Assembly (NCBI GenBank): GCA_008973525.1 | Contig: WACJ01000370.1 | Span: 1-64,000 of the forward strand | Direction: 5' to 3' | DNA length: 64,000 nt | Source of the DNA: Stenopsyche tienmushanensis | Lineage: Eukaryota; Arthropoda; Insecta; Trichoptera; Stenopsychidae | Shown: positions 10,778-24,430 of the stretch, one piece after another | Layout: the number at the start of each line of letters is the position of its first letter | Position numbering within the stretch: the first letter of the stretch is position 1 | Position numbers and translations under genes: made by a program | Notes under the pieces: model-generated | Database searches by the model: none | What the model saw: the letters and a program-made list of their open reading frames with translations, nothing else | What the model was told of the DNA's origin: nothing

Positions 10778-12495
10778 GTATTGATACACGCTTGGATAAA
10801 CCCTCCAAGTCGGTTAATTCCTTAGATAAAATCAATCATGATAATTAGATTTACAGACTTACAAAGGCATAAGAAAGAAATAAATGTGAAAGCTCAGAAA
10901 GGACAGCCAAAGAAAAGAAATATCGCTGTGGATGACTCGCTAATCAAAAGATACTCAAATGTACGTCTCTCTCAGCTTTCTCTCTCTTCTTAATTCTCGT
11001 GATTTCATTCTGGGTTTCACATTTTCTGTGTTAAGTTCATCTGCTAGTTGAAGTATCAAATTTTTTCAGCTGTTGTTTCCATATACAGGATTCATACTAT
11101 GCTATAACTATAAATTAATTTAGGTATTGTGATGTCACTCTTTTCTTAAATAAGGAAATCCATTTATTGTATTAAGATCATTAATTCAATTGGACAAATA
11201 TTTGTGCAAAAGTTCGTAATATTTTTTGGCGTACGAACAAGGCTAACAAAGTTAAAATTCTGCGGCGAACAATTACCGGCATCTATGATGTCCTATTATG
11301 AAAGGCGCGCGTTTGTGGTTTAGCAAACATGGATTTTGGTGAAGTTTTCAACCCCCCCTGTTATCGCCCAATTTACTACATCCACGTGTAGCCCTAATGG
11401 TCGTGCTTACTGTTTATTTGTATCGCAATCCATTGCAGACGTTGGTAATTTCGCAGAGCTTTGTATTTCGATGGGCCTTTGGGAATTGCTTTTCGGGAAC
11501 AGGAATTTTAATCCGTGAATTTTCAGTTTGGATTTTCGCCCGAACCCAGTTGGATTCTAATAGAGTCAAATATTAAGCGTGAAATTCAAATAGAAAATGC
11601 GGCGTCATCAAATCGTTTCTCTCGGAATTTTCAAAGAAAAGCATATGTGAAAATATTAGACTTTTACGTTTTTACTTTTTTTTATAAACCATTTTGCCAA
11701 TTCCAGACATTTTCTATATTTTTTAGTCACGCTCAATTCTTTTTGAATTTCTAATGTGCCTTTGTGTATTTTTGCTAAATCTTTAACTTAACAAAACTGT
11801 TTTCTCTCAAATAATACATTTAAATTTTGTAAAATACTTGAATTTTTAAAGAGCACTTTTCTTTCTGTTTATTGCGTAATTTTTACTTTTTATCCACGAC
11901 ACGAACCAATTCTTGTCTAAAATTAATTTTTGTCTATTTTTAATGTATTTCGATAATATATTGAAATGATTCACGGTGTGAAATCGATATTAACACGCTG
12001 TATCCGGAGCGCGCTCTTAATAACTATGACGAAATTTTTAGCTCAAAAGTTTAAATTTTGAGATTAAGATTATTATAATAATTTTTACAATCATGGTGAT
12101 AGAACTAAGACAAAACTATCTTCGATGGCATGGATTGAAGTGGATTCATTGCGATTGGCATAAAACGTTTTATATTTTTTTAAATTTATGATGATTGCTG
12201 ATTGATAAAATTCCTTAAATCGAAAACTGGTTTCCAGAAGTTGTCAACAAACAATTCATTGACTAATGACGCAAATATTGGTATATTTTGGCAACGGCTA
12301 TACGATATAAGAGCGGCAATAAAATTGCGATTTTTTTAAATATATTTAATGAATTTGAATTATTATATTCGAGTTATTTTATTTAAAAATTCAAAATCGC
12401 AAGCATATTTGAAATCATGATCTAGGAAAGTCCTTGCTTTTCTTCGTCTGAGATTTGGAATTGTTACATTTGCAAGCGAGTGTTTATATATAATA
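10778..12495. other. Gene-free stretch
   Basis: AT-rich, with only short chance-like frames (for example plus 11336-11518 and 11515-11754). No repeat, RNA gene or splice-site-bounded exon could be supported. Confidence 0.4.
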
Positions 12496-12770
12496 CGCTT
12501 GGGTCTGTTTTTATGCGAATCTTTTTTATGCAATTTTGAAGTTGTGCGGTTTTTAAAAATAATGGAACCTATCCATAACTTTTTATAGAGCACAAAGCTT
12601 TTTTTATGCGACTTTTGCTACATTTCATCACATTGATTTGAAGTTATGCGGTTTTTAAAAATAACAGATCCTATCTCTCAGTTTTCTATGTAGTTCAAGT
12701 CTTTTTTTATGCGGATTTTTTATATGCGACTCCCCGTGGAACGTATCTATCGCATAAAAACAGACCCAAG
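12496..12770. mobile_element. TA-flanked MITE, family with ATGCG/GTGCG boxes, copy 1
   Basis: Inverted ends CGCTTGGGTCTGTTTTTATG (12496) and, read inwards from 12770, CACTTGGGTCTGTTTTTATG match at 19 of the 20 bases shown, and the match extends a few bases further. TA lies on both sides (12494-12495, 12771-12772). The inside holds two tandem units of about 125 bp, each with gttatgcggtttttaaaaat or a close variant. The right part (gttccacgggg near 12730, minus strand) matches the left part of the element at 52135-52627. No coding capacity; the TA duplication suggests Tc1/mariner/pogo mobilisation. Confidence 0.75.
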
Positions 12771-12772
12771 TG

Positions 12773-15671
12773 TACATAGGCTGTGCTTTCTTTTGGTTGT
12801 CAGTGAAATCTTACGTACGACTTCGAGCTTTTTATTTACCTCTTTTTTCTTTTAATAATCTCTCTTTTGAGGGGCATTTAATTAATATTATAGCGTGTAT
12901 GGTGTTGCCTCGTATAGGTCTTCATTAATCAACAATATTCTATTCATTCACTTTTGAATCTTTTTTCGAAATCGTACACAGCAATTTAACTTGCGTGTCT
13001 TGAAAGTTTGTTCGATCAGTTCTTCATGTAGACGATCGGGGTATGTCTAGTATTTCCTTGTAATTACAGCTGTAGATTTCAGTTTCTTTCAATTTGATTG
13101 GTGTTATATGTATTTATGCTGTTATTTCTCACAAATAATGAAGTGTCAGTTTTTGTACGCAGTACCCCAGAACTATAAGTCATACGTCCAAATTGGTTTT
13201 AGCATGGCTTCGTATACTTTGCCACTTTTTGAGCCATTTTTGCATATTACTAAGGAATAATTGAGAGTCTATTTAAAATCTAGTCTTTAGTCTTCTATTA
13301 AAAAATGTGATTTACGTCGTATCAGCAGTTTGACAGTGCAATAAAATAAGTTTGATCTAAGACTTCACTTTTACAGAGCCAGGAATCTAGGAAAAACATA
13401 TTTTTATTTGTCATATTGAAATTATTGGTAGTATCATCAATATCACCATTTCGTTAATACAGTGATGTTTTCCCACAACCTAAATTTGAACTCGACTCGT
13501 TCCATGAATGTTATAGTTAAATTAAACGATTGCAAACTGATGAGTTGGTAAGTGAGGGCGTTAAAACCGCTTAAAACAGTTTAGAAGAATTTCACCTGTG
13601 GCATTAAACATTTTTAGTTTCCGCGTTTACTAAATGTTCGTAGGCAACGACAAGACTTTCCCTGAACATTTAATGACCAATAAAAGTTAGTAGTTGAGTT
13701 CGAGTTTGCGAATAGACGAGAGGAATACAGAAAGCTTGAAATGCGCGCATGTAGACTTAATTGGCAGGATATGTTGATTTTATTAAGCTCTGAAACGCGA
13801 AAAACGTTCTGAAGTCTTGTTTCGTACCTGCACTTAAAATCTGGATCTTTGAAATTTTACGACGGCTTTATTTCGTTGCGTGTTTATTATTTTGGCATGG
13901 GACCAGAAAAAGGGGTCTTGAACTCCCCCAGAGGGTTTATGAGGGTCTGTGACCGAATCGATCGTGGTTCCTTCGCCAAGTTTTCTGTTTGTCCAGACGC
14001 CACAATACGAGGCTGTTAATCTGCGTATTACCGTTTGTTGCGTGTTTTATTGCACTTTTCAGTGATGCCAAAAATTTTACAACCCTCTCCATGGTCTCAG
14101 TTTTCATGGGATAATTCCGGAACTTGTGTTTCGTTCACTATATAGCCAAGATATTGGCCTCATCTGTTCTAAATCACTCCATTGTTTGGATTCCTGAATA
14201 CACTTCGAGTCGCACTAATGAGTCTTTTGTCTAGATAAGTTTACAGCGCGTTCATCCGAGGGCTAATAACTTGGTTGGTAGCATTAATTCAGCTTGATCC
14301 ATCAGATACAACCCCAATCTAAAACCTGGACATCAAATGTTTAGGTCATATGAAATTCAGAAATAACAGAGATATATTTTTTAATTTTATTGGTTAGCAT
14401 TAGTTTTTTGCGTGAATTCAGAAGCAATTTGATATAGAGCCACATTAATAATTGTAATACCATGTGCGATTTCTAAGTGTAGATAAAATTAATCCTGCCG
14501 GAATTATAAAGTAGACTTGGCATAAAAGCCATAATTACGGAATGAGTAAGTTTTTAGCAAAATATCAAAAACAGCTCACGATATCAGTTTATTTACAGCA
14601 CTATACCAATTTAGTCGATGATTGACGTGACCTTTATTTTGTGTCGTTTGCGAGTTCATATCCATAGAAGGCACATTATGGGACACATTGTATTATTTTG
14701 AACGTCATTGATTCCGTGTATAACGCTGTTGTTTGTTATTATTTTGATTTATAAATAAAAATGTTATGATAAACATAACGTGCTCTGTATTGTGGTAAGC
14801 TATGATGATGTATTTATGTACAATCGTAGATATGTACTAACATTTTGGGTCGATGACTTGATAGCAACGTCTCGGTCTTTACATTGTGATGTAATGCGAT
14901 CACGATTTTTACAAGGTTAGCAGTCGGATGGATTTAATTAAACGGGTTGAGTTTTCTTCCACGTTATTCTTTCGGAAGTCCAACATCTGTCTCGCTGTTT
15001 TCGTTGGATGCTCTCTATTTTCGTTTTGGACTGGATGTGTCGGCTTCAAAAGCTGCCAAATGTGGTAACCCACATTTATAATTATATTGGATCATTGTAG
15101 TTAACAAACGATAAACATGTTGCGTCTTCCACGCGAATGCAATGAGTAAATTGCATTTAAAACATGACAATTGAATCGCATCGCCAACTGTCCATCTGTC
15201 AACACAACCGTATGGCTGATCCGCCACTGGAGTGATTGCAATCTCCATATGTGACGATCGTCATTGTTAATGTCGTTTTCTCCATCACGCTTATCTCATA
15301 TGTGGATCGTTATTGTATTACAATAATAAAATAACTAAAATTGTCTACGTTTAGTAATAACATTTTTAAAAAAATCCGACATCGGATATGACACATCAAA
15401 GATTCATGCTTTGATGGACGTCATAAGGACTTTAAAGAAAGAAATGTGTCATGGCGTACTAAATACGTAGCATCGTAAGGGAAAGGTGAAAGAATGCTAT
15501 GATATAGCGATCCATTTATGAGGCATTTTATCCCGCTTTGCATTCCGTTTTGATATATTTTTATTTTTAGGGCGTTTCTACGGAAACACGATCGACATAC
15601 AGGCGACATAGGGCGCTTCTAAGTATATTTTTATATAATGAGTTTATTAACGTGCATGCAAGAAACCACTG
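12773..15671. other. Gene-free stretch
   Basis: No exon or element could be supported over 2.9 kb. A 77-codon minus frame at 15015-15248 is unrecognised. Base composition is slightly less AT-rich around 13870-14300. Confidence 0.4.
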
Positions 15672-15735
15672 TTAAGCCTTTGAGTAGTGAGCTAATTTTA
15701 AATCATCATAAACTTAAATGCTATATTTGTATATC
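15672..15735. mobile_element. TTAA-tipped element end, piggyBac-like (copy 1)
   Basis: TTAAGCCTTTGAGTAGTGAG and the next 40 bases match 32711-32770 (TTAACCCTTTGAGTAGTGAG). Both begin at TTAA and share atgctatattt near the inner edge. This resembles one end of a piggyBac-like element; I found no opposite end, so it is an orphan terminus. Confidence 0.45.
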
Positions 15736-17878
15736 CGCCACTTATCATCCGTACTAATCCACTTATCTGGCAGAACCGTCGCAGCATGTATGAAGCTTGT
15801 ACATAAATAAATAAACACTGTCACAAAAGCATAAACAATACACTTGAAATCGATTCATTATATCGTTCACATATTGTTAGTTGATAAATTTGGGTTAACG
15901 ATCCATACAATCGTACGATGTATGCAAGATACTCTTTCCAGTCTCTCTCTAAACTCAACGTGCAAGATACTCTCCGTTTCTGTTTGCCTCTGAATTCGAC
16001 GTGGAAGAGTGCTCTTTATGAATCCCTGGAATTCGGACACAACTCCGTGTCTTACCTCTTTAACTGGGGGTTAATATAAGCGCATTGCTAGCAATCAGTA
16101 TTATCGTTTCGCATAGTGGTTTTCGCAGCTAGGACATATATTTTGGTTTTATTCTATGGTTAAAATTTATAGATGGCTGATATGCACGAAATCTAATTGA
16201 TTTTTTTATCATCATTCTATGCATGAACTCTTGGCTCTGAAACTCAGTAATATAAAGTGCAATTTTGTATGCTTGGCACGTGGATGGTCTGCATATGTCT
16301 TCGTTTTTCTCTGCTATGCACACACCATGTTACTACATTCTTGGACTCGCTTTAAACTGCTTGCAAGAAAATAATGTTTCCTTCATAATTTAAATCAGAA
16401 GCGCTCAACAGTTTATTAAAAAATGTTTACATTTGTGCAGATTATCTTATCGCTAAACACATGTAAACTGCTTGCCAAATGCAATATATCATAGGATAAT
16501 ACTACAATCTTGTACTTGTAGTATTTTTATGTAGATAATGAAATTGAGCAGTTTGATATTATACACTAGTATTATTAGTGATCCATATTCCTATCTATTC
16601 GGCTGTCATGAAAATTTAACGACGAAACTTGGTGGAGCTTGTCACAAGCTATAATGGATTTGCAGTTTGAGCCGGGATAAGTTCGACGTAAAGACGGATG
16701 TTTTATGGATGAAACTTTGTGGTGCATGGCTTGGATATAAACAGCTGTTTTTATTTTATTTTGCTCAATGGGAATAAGTTTTCTCAGGATGGGAAGACTG
16801 TGCAAATGTTGGTCAGTGTCAAATGCCTCTTTGGATGCAGTACATTGAGGGTGAAAAAAGGGGCCCGGTAGCGTCGGCTACGGTCGAAAGCTTTTAGTTT
16901 ATTACTGTTTTTCGCCAGTGGCAACCCTGCATATTTTACACGCCCACATTTCACCCGAAACTCTTTATATGCAATTTATATCTATTCGTCTAGGCTGAAT
17001 ATTTTTAAGGTTTCATCTCGTCGGCTGAGGCCAGACGATTCGTATTCGAATGCGTATGTGAAATTTACTACGACGTAATTCGACCGTCGAATTTATCTCT
17101 TAATGGTCGTATTTTGATGTCAGCCTTCACGAACGACCTTCTAAATACGCCCATCTTAAAAGGCTGTATTGCTAGTTCATCGATACGAATTTCATGTTAA
17201 AAAAAGTCGAAGACTTTTGCTTTTAATTAAGCAGATATAATACATTTGTTTGAACATCTGTCTGCTTGATCTTTTCTGCGGATATTTTTAAATAAACTCT
17301 GAAATTACGAGCTTTTAAAGCTCGACTCGGAAAGCGAGCGTATGAAAGGCGTTTGTTTTAAACATTTAAATTTTCCGACAAACTTAAAGCTCGCCCTCAA
17401 ACACTATTTCAAAGTTATTTGTTCCGAAATTCCTCTTTGATCTTTTCCCACCCTTTACATTTTTTTATTGTTGTCGGCTTAATAGAGTTCAAAGCTGTGT
17501 ATATTTAAATGTACATATTTATGAATGAAGGTCTGCGCATTTTCGCAAGTAATTATGACAATAAGTAACGCCTGGTAATTTTCTTATTTACAAGACCGGT
17601 TTTAGGTCTTAATTATTTCCGGTGAGTTACCCGCTTGCCGGATATCCTTTCGTAAAGATGTACGAGGTGTCTTAGGTTCGTCCAATTATTTATATTACAT
17701 TATTTTCTGTGCTCGTACAAATTACGAAGATGATAAATCAACCCATGACAATCAACACAAATGAGCTTTATTCAAAATTAAATTATTTGCCGTTTCATAA
17801 TCGGTTTCAGTCATCCATTAACGTTTAAGTTATAAATTTACATTTTATTTATAGTAATTTCTTTCTCTCAAATGTCTA
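15736..17878. other. Gene-free stretch with a GC-richer island
   Basis: Only short frames occur. The part 16855-17400 has more CG dinucleotides and no open frame, unlike its AT-rich surroundings. It could be a constrained intronic regulatory block or an old insertion; nothing identifies it further. Near 15900-16000, cgatgtatgcaagatactct and a diverged acgtgcaagatactctccg form a short direct repeat. Confidence 0.35.
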
Positions 17879-18490
17879 GAATTTCAGCTGCTGAAAATGC
17901 ACGCTCAGCCTCCGCACTCGTTGGAGGTATCGTCATAAGATATTTAAATACTAATTCGAGATGATGACCGCGTGAGCCCTCATTTTTGTATAATACCATC
18001 AATGTGACTGATGAAATTCTTTTCTGCTGAGATACGGACTAAATCTCGCAAAATTACCGATTTCCCGACAAATTATTTATTTTCGTCGCTGCAAATGAAT
18101 ACTTATATACTGTAATAGTTTGATGCGATTCGTAATTATAATACGGAGCAATACAAAGATTCTGAACCCCGTATCTATTATATTTCATATCAATATTCCC
18201 ATTATTAGAGACGAGGTGTAGTAAATACATCACCGGTAGGGAAAGGTTTATATAACATTATAGACAGTTACTGCCCCTAGGCAAGCTCGCCAAATAGTAG
18301 TTACGCTAATGTTTCCTTGCATCCAGATTTCGGTGGGAATATATCGATTTAGTAGTCTTCATTGTGCTGGTGAGGTGTACGATTTCTGTTAGATAAAAAT
18401 TTCAATCCCGAATATTTCGTGATTACGTTTACTAATCTCGGGTTTCATGAGCACCTAAAACTGTCCGGTATTCCGGGATTGGATTCCCTA
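17879..18490 (-). mobile_element. hAT family element, copy B, with transposase C-terminal remnant
   Basis: The left 110 bp, read on the minus strand, encodes LELVFKYLMTIPPTS and then AEAERAFSAAE, the hAT C-terminal dimerisation motif. It ends in a stop soon after. The rest matches the other four copies and ends at the terminus ...gattggattcccta at 18490. The transposase catalytic core is missing: the C-terminal piece is joined almost directly to the 5' part, so this is an internally deleted derivative. The left terminus was not found. Confidence 0.8.
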
Positions 18491-20251
18491 GTTAGAACTT
18501 GACGTATATAATATTATAATTTATTAATCGAAATGATATTAACATGACGCTTATTGGCTGGAAGTTTCCGAGTCCCAGGTTGGAGTAAACAAAAAAAAAA
18601 AATTAAAATCTGGGAGTCTGGCTACATAGAAAATATAAATATATAACATATACCATTGAATCATACTACCCTTAAATGCCATTCATTTTACTTAGCTGAG
18701 TGGTATTTTTGCAAATATGTGTGTATGTAAAATATTTTCATTTAAATTGATTATATTTTTTGTGTAAAGTTCTGGAGAAGAAGGGATGATTTTTATATTT
18801 TTTCTCTCGCTTAATTTAAATCACAAATTCTGGAAATATTGCATATGGCGTAAGAATTTAATATGTGGATGATTTTTAGGAATTATTTATGTTCTCAAAC
18901 AATTTTCATTGCGTAATAAAGCGCTTTGTCGACATTACAAATATAATGATGCGTCTTTATTGCTTAAACGATATCCGGAGAAGATACGAGGACGTGATTC
19001 ATATTCTTTGTAAAGGCTTTCGTGAAAATTTTCCTCTTTTTTCTCTCCGTATGAAATATATTGTTATATGATTCGCTGTTTTATCAAATCCAATCAATTT
19101 TTTACGACTTTCATCGAGTCTAATTTTGCATGTATTGCCTCTGGATTGTTTTTATTATTTTGCACCTCGCACGTATTTTCGGGGTCGGCTTCTGGTCGTG
19201 GATCCATTGCCGAGATGAAAGGGATGAAATTTTCTTTTTTCGGGATCAGAATGATATATTTTCCGTACTTCCATATAATCTAGACGTCTGACGTGTGAAA
19301 GTTTCGAAGTGATTTTTTCTTCGGGAGCGACGCATAAATCTGATACCTCAAGTTTGGACACTAACATTTGCGAAAGCCCAAGAAGGTTTATTTTTCGCTT
19401 TGAAGTGATGGTGGATATATTTTGTGTTTTTTTTTAAGTTTAATGTGTTGAACACGTTAAAGGAAGGTTGTTGATTTAAGTTTTAATTACTTTGTGAGAT
19501 AAAGCGATTTAATACTGCTGGTTTATTTACAAACGTATATCGCTGAAGTTCAGTAGTTTTAAGTTATAGTATATTTAAGTACACTAGAGAACGGTCTGTA
19601 TAACTTGCGATTTTACATAGAAGGGATGAGGATTCTGCAGAATTATTTTGTACAGACCTTGAATTTATTTTTCGGTAAATAATCATTTACTCCGAAGACA
19701 ATTTATCTAACAATTCCGTCTGCACGATAAAAGCCGCTGAAAGTTCTCTGAGAAATTCACGTGTCAAGGACTCTACGTGATTTTGTTATTCTTACATGTG
19801 ACCCTGGCAGTCTCTCTTCTAGACCCATTAAGGATGTATTTGCAGATGTAAGAAATTGTCTTTCAGGATTTTATATTGTTCGTGTTTTCAAAACGATAAA
19901 CTTTTTTTTAGACTACCCATAGGGTCTTTCAATGCCATCTAGATATCAATTTTCATTTTTATTCCATTATTCTGAGTCTTTGAAATTTGAAGAATTGTCT
20001 TCCATGCGTCCAATACTTGTTATTTTTAATATACATATATATCATGGTCTCTACATTACTATTAAAATAGAAGTGGATATCCAGATTATGACCTTAAGCA
20101 GTCTCGCGTATTTTAATGATCACTTGCTGCTCCAAATGATTGCTTTGTTTTGTATCTTTGTTGATGACTGCTGAATTGTGAATATTTCATTCAATAAGTG
20201 GCAGAGGAGAATATAACATTGATTAAAATTTATACCATTTAAAAATGTCTC
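18491..20251. other. Gene-free stretch
   Basis: AT-rich DNA with a few frames of 60-80 codons on both strands and no family match. A poly-A run of 12 lies at 18591-18602. No exon could be supported. Confidence 0.4.
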
Positions 20252-20283
20252 AAAAATGCGCACGAACTTTTGGACTGACCTGA
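20252..20283. mobile_element. Mariner terminal inverted repeat (orphan end)
   Basis: The reverse complement begins TCAGGTCAGTCCAAAAGTTC and continues GTGCGCATTTTT, with TA just outside (20284-20285). The same end occurs at 35292 and 59591, where mariner transposase C-terminal codons are attached. It marks the right end of an element whose other end I could not find. Confidence 0.6.
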
Positions 20284-23200
20284 TACATTGAATTTATACA
20301 TATTCAATTTTGATCCATTCAAGCTCAGATGTTTGATCCTGTGTTCGAATAAAAAGCGTTCCCACGTTTAAATTTAATTTAGAATATCTTTATATTGTTT
20401 TAAGCCACAGCGGCAGCGTCTCACGACTTGCGAACAATCTAATAAAGTTAGCAACACTTCGTCTGGCGGTTCTTGTAAAAACACTCGATGTGCGTGCTCC
20501 GTTCAAATCGTATCTAATTAGGGTCAATAAGTTTTCCGATCGGGCTTGCTTGAGAAAATCAATATCCCAAAGTAAAGATGAGTCGATGAGAAACGAGTTG
20601 GATTTTGCGTCTTTCGCCCGGATGAGAGCAACGGTAATTTTGTTCAAATGAGTTGCGCCATTACTAGAATATGGCTCATGATATCTGATGATGGTTCCTA
20701 ATAACCGGATGCTTTTACTTTGAAATTTGGGCAATTTGCCTTTGCTAAAATTTACGACGATCCTGGGCGCTTTGCGCCATTCAGCATTTTTTAAGTTATG
20801 GCCCGCGAAACGAGTTTTTCGTTTTCTCATGTGGAAAAAGTGACGTAATAAAGTTTTTTATGATTTTATAAAATATACTGAAAATTTTCGCGCGTTCAAC
20901 ATTATATAGCTTAAATATTTGATCGCGGGTGGATTTATGAGGTGGCATTGTGTGTTTGCTTGGGCAGTATTTATATATTATTTTAGGTGTTTTCATAACG
21001 TCAGTCTTATGCTAATATCGTCGAAAGTAACGCACGTCTGAAGCATGTCAATGTTAATGCACGCGTTCGATGCAATGAAAATTATTCGCCGATGCGAGTA
21101 AACTGGCTCATTGTAAGCGATCACGCGACGGGGATAGCAATTTGGGCGCTTACACGCGATGCCCTCGTACGATAGGTTAAATATTTTGACTACATTTGAG
21201 AAGCGTCGAGACATTGTTGCTTGTTACTTTTGAGAACACATGCTTAAGTTTATTTCGAATGAAAAGTGACATTAAGTTTTGACATAGTGTGTGCCAGCGT
21301 TTTGCTTACATTTTGAACAGATGACGCTAGACGTCTTAGTCTGTTCTTTAAATATATCTTCAGGGAATTTTATGACGAATTATCTCTTTTATAAAAGTTA
21401 TGATATAACAATCTTGAAGTTTCGCACAAAACAAATAAATACTTCATTAACGCGTTTCTCTGGCATAATAATCGCAGTTATTTACGTTTGTCTGTATGCT
21501 TTGTATTGATTTTGATACATGAGAATAGCATACGAGAATATTTTTGCATGAGAGCTTTTTGTACATCTGTTTTTATTAAAACGAATGAATTTATCAGCCT
21601 TTAATTCTTATAAATCAAAATATCGTTCGTTTATACATTTTGAGCTTAAAAACACATGGATCTTTTTAAAATACGATTCAATCCTCGGAAAATATATTGG
21701 CAAAAAAAGTAGGAAACGAATTTTATTATCTCGACAGTTTGGCTTCGTAAAAGCGAGATAAAGCAGTACGACGAAATATAGAGATATTTCCGATGTTCCT
21801 TCGGGATGCAGATAGGTCTATGGCTTTGTATTTCTTTTTTTACAGAGTGCAGATATGCAGGATTTTTTGCATTCACAACGTCACATATTATAAATGTGTT
21901 TTTATTTTCAATTTGTTTATCTCGTAGTTCCTTTACTCCTGGGAGTAATATGTTTCTGCCTGTGCCTTTTTTTGACAAAACAAACTTGTATCCACAATAT
22001 GACTGTACATCATTCCCGAATGTGATGTTTTTTAACATTTAACAAATCAAAAATTATCCAATACAAGTCACAAAATCACATCCAAAATAAAAATATAGTT
22101 AAATGCAAATTTTAATTATTTTTTGCATATAAATAATGATTGAAATATGACTTTGTTTCATAGTTTTAAATCTATTTCGCAGTCATTTTACGATTTGATT
22201 TTATTTGTCTAATGTTAAATAATCTGATTGAAAAATTATTCATAGAAATGCACAACGTAATATATCGCATTGTATATTCGGCAGCATATTTCTTCGATGA
22301 TAACATAGTTTGTACTTATTTTATGAATGAAAAACCGGTGGATCATATAATGCTAATTAGCGTGCCCCGCTTATGAAGTGTTAACATGAAAGCAAATTCG
22401 GTTTAACTGTAAATTGCTTTCGAAAGAATGTTGCATTTATTTCCAAATAACAATCTGTTATATGATATTTTTAGATGCCGATTAAAAATATGTTATCAAT
22501 ATTATCGATCTTTTAAATTTATCAGCGTGTTGAACTAATTGATCATGATATTTTTGATGATTTATCATTAAAAATTAACTGTTTTTTTTTATAAATATTT
22601 TAAATAAGATCTGTTGTTGTGATTATGATACATAGCTGTATGTAGATCATTTTATATAAATTCAATTTATTTTTTACAAAATTTAATATGGCTAATTTTC
22701 TTCAGATAATGCAGTAGAATTACTATTCTTTTGTGGGCTGTTTGTCTTTAAAATACGGGCAGTTGGACACTTTGTCGTATTTGAGCAGCGATTCCTCCTG
22801 GCGCAATTCCAGTTTTTCAACTCTACCACCCAAATATGGACCTTGTCAAATGAAAGAACTTTCTTTTATTTTCGAATTTAAGCGTCGAGGTGGTATCATT
22901 TTTGACTTGTTTTATTTACTCAATGCCGCTGAAAAGTTCCTTTACAGAGAGTTTTTAATATATATATATATATATTTTAAAAAAGTAGAATTCAATATTT
23001 TGATGTCACATGTGGTATATTTATATTTAAATCCACATATTTTATTTGACTTTTATCCGTTTGGTCGCTGACTAAATGAGAATATACTGTGTTTCACTAG
23101 GGTTCTCCCATGGGCATGTCGGGAAACTGTTCCCCTTTTTTTAGATGGTAGAAAGTGGCGTATTATGTATAAGAAATGTATCATAATATTTTTTTTTTGG

Positions 23201-24179
23201 AAGCAATAATACAGCATCGCTGAATATTTTTTCAGTTGATTAGTTCTTCGGCGAAAATAATGTTGTGTATTTTGTCCGTCATGTTGATCAGCCCAAATTG
23301 AATATATATTTCGCTATTGCATTATCTTTCAGAAAAATCGTGTTTCGGGAGAGTTTTCTTGAATTGTTCAGTAATTCACTTTCAAGGTTTCCATTTTGGA
23401 TGATTTATTCATATTGATAAGATTTTCATAGTTTTTTCAAATTTACGAGCTATTCTTATATCGCACAAAGAAAGCTTACGCGGAAAATTTGAGGCTTTTA
23501 CGCTATGATCCCGACTGGACGCGTCCGTATATTAAAGAAAACTATAGAAGGAATGGGCGTTGATGGTGTGGGATAAGGTATTCGCTATGTAGTTTTACCA
23601 TAAATCTGTTGCCCGGTAATGGATCTTGGGGGCGCTATAGGTAACACGACCCCTTTCGTGCCTACTTTTGTAGATTTATTTCTTTAGTTTAATACTTTAT
23701 ATCTGGACAAATAGTTTTTGAAGAATTTTAAAACGTTTTTAGTACCACATATACTTGATACAATATCCAAAACAATTTGTTATTCTTAAGATTTCCATAG
23801 GAAAACATTCTATGGATTTTGGGCGCCTTCGCCCTCGGCGCCTCTACTAACTCCGCCCTTCTACCGCCCCATAATCAAAACAAATTCATAATCAAATTTG
23901 TCTTATTTCCATCGCAGTATTATGTATGAATCAATGAGTGTGAGAAGAATAGCAACAGGTCATAAATCTTAGATTGTTAGCAAACCACATAAGTATATTC
24001 TTAGCTTATCGATCACCTTTTGAGTAAACTTTTTAAATTGTTAGCAAATATGGTGCCTGCTAACAAATTTGATTCCTGTCTGATAAGCGTTTAAGATTTT
24101 TATTGAATTCATATTTAAACAGCCAAATCCTGTCTCTATAAAGTAGTTTATCATAAAAAAGTACATTGAATGTTTAGTG
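20284..24179. other. Gene-free stretch with several unassigned open frames
   Basis: The longest open frame of the window lies here on the minus strand (20390-20830, 146 codons, basic, starting MRKRKTRFAGHN), followed upstream by overlapping frames at 20796-20996 and 20993-21214. A 130-codon minus frame lies at 21646-22038. None shows a known domain, a signal peptide or convincing splice sites. One or two frames this long are expected by chance in 64 kb of AT-rich DNA. An (AT)n run lies at 22959-22975. Two similar segments (atggatcttgggggcgc at 23622 and atggattttgggcgcc at 23812) form a direct repeat. Confidence 0.35.
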
Positions 24180-24430
24180 CACTGTAATCTCGATTATCCG
24201 AGCTAGCGCTGGGGGGGAGGGAAGGGTACGGATAACTGGAAAACATTGTTTTATAATTTTAATACTCAGTATTTATTAAGAAAAAAACTTAAAGTTAAGT
24301 AGATAGGTGACCCTTAATAGCTAGTACTAAGCGTTACCAAAATATTAAAAAAATGTATACGAGTACTTGTAAAATAATTAACATTTTTCAAGCACGGATA
24401 ATCCGCCCCCTGATAATTGAGAGTACACTG
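24180..24430. mobile_element. pogo/Tigger-like MITE
   Basis: The left end CACTGTAATCTCGATTATC and the right end read inwards, CAGTGTACTCTCAATTATC, match at 16 of 19 positions. Both are followed by a G-rich segment and CGGATAA/CGGATTATCCG boxes. Ends of the form CAGTGNAATCTCGATTATCCG are typical of pogo/Tigger elements in the Tc1/mariner superfamily. The 251-bp length and absence of a frame make it a MITE. The flanking TA duplication is not clear. Confidence 0.6.

Noticed and set aside
20390..20830. 146-codon minus-strand frame, the longest in the window, plus overlapping frames to 21214
   Set aside because: No domain, no splice or start context, and about one frame of this length is expected by chance in 64 kb of AT-rich DNA.
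21646..22038. 130-codon minus-strand frame
   Set aside because: No recognised family and a competing plus frame in the same place; not supported as a gene.
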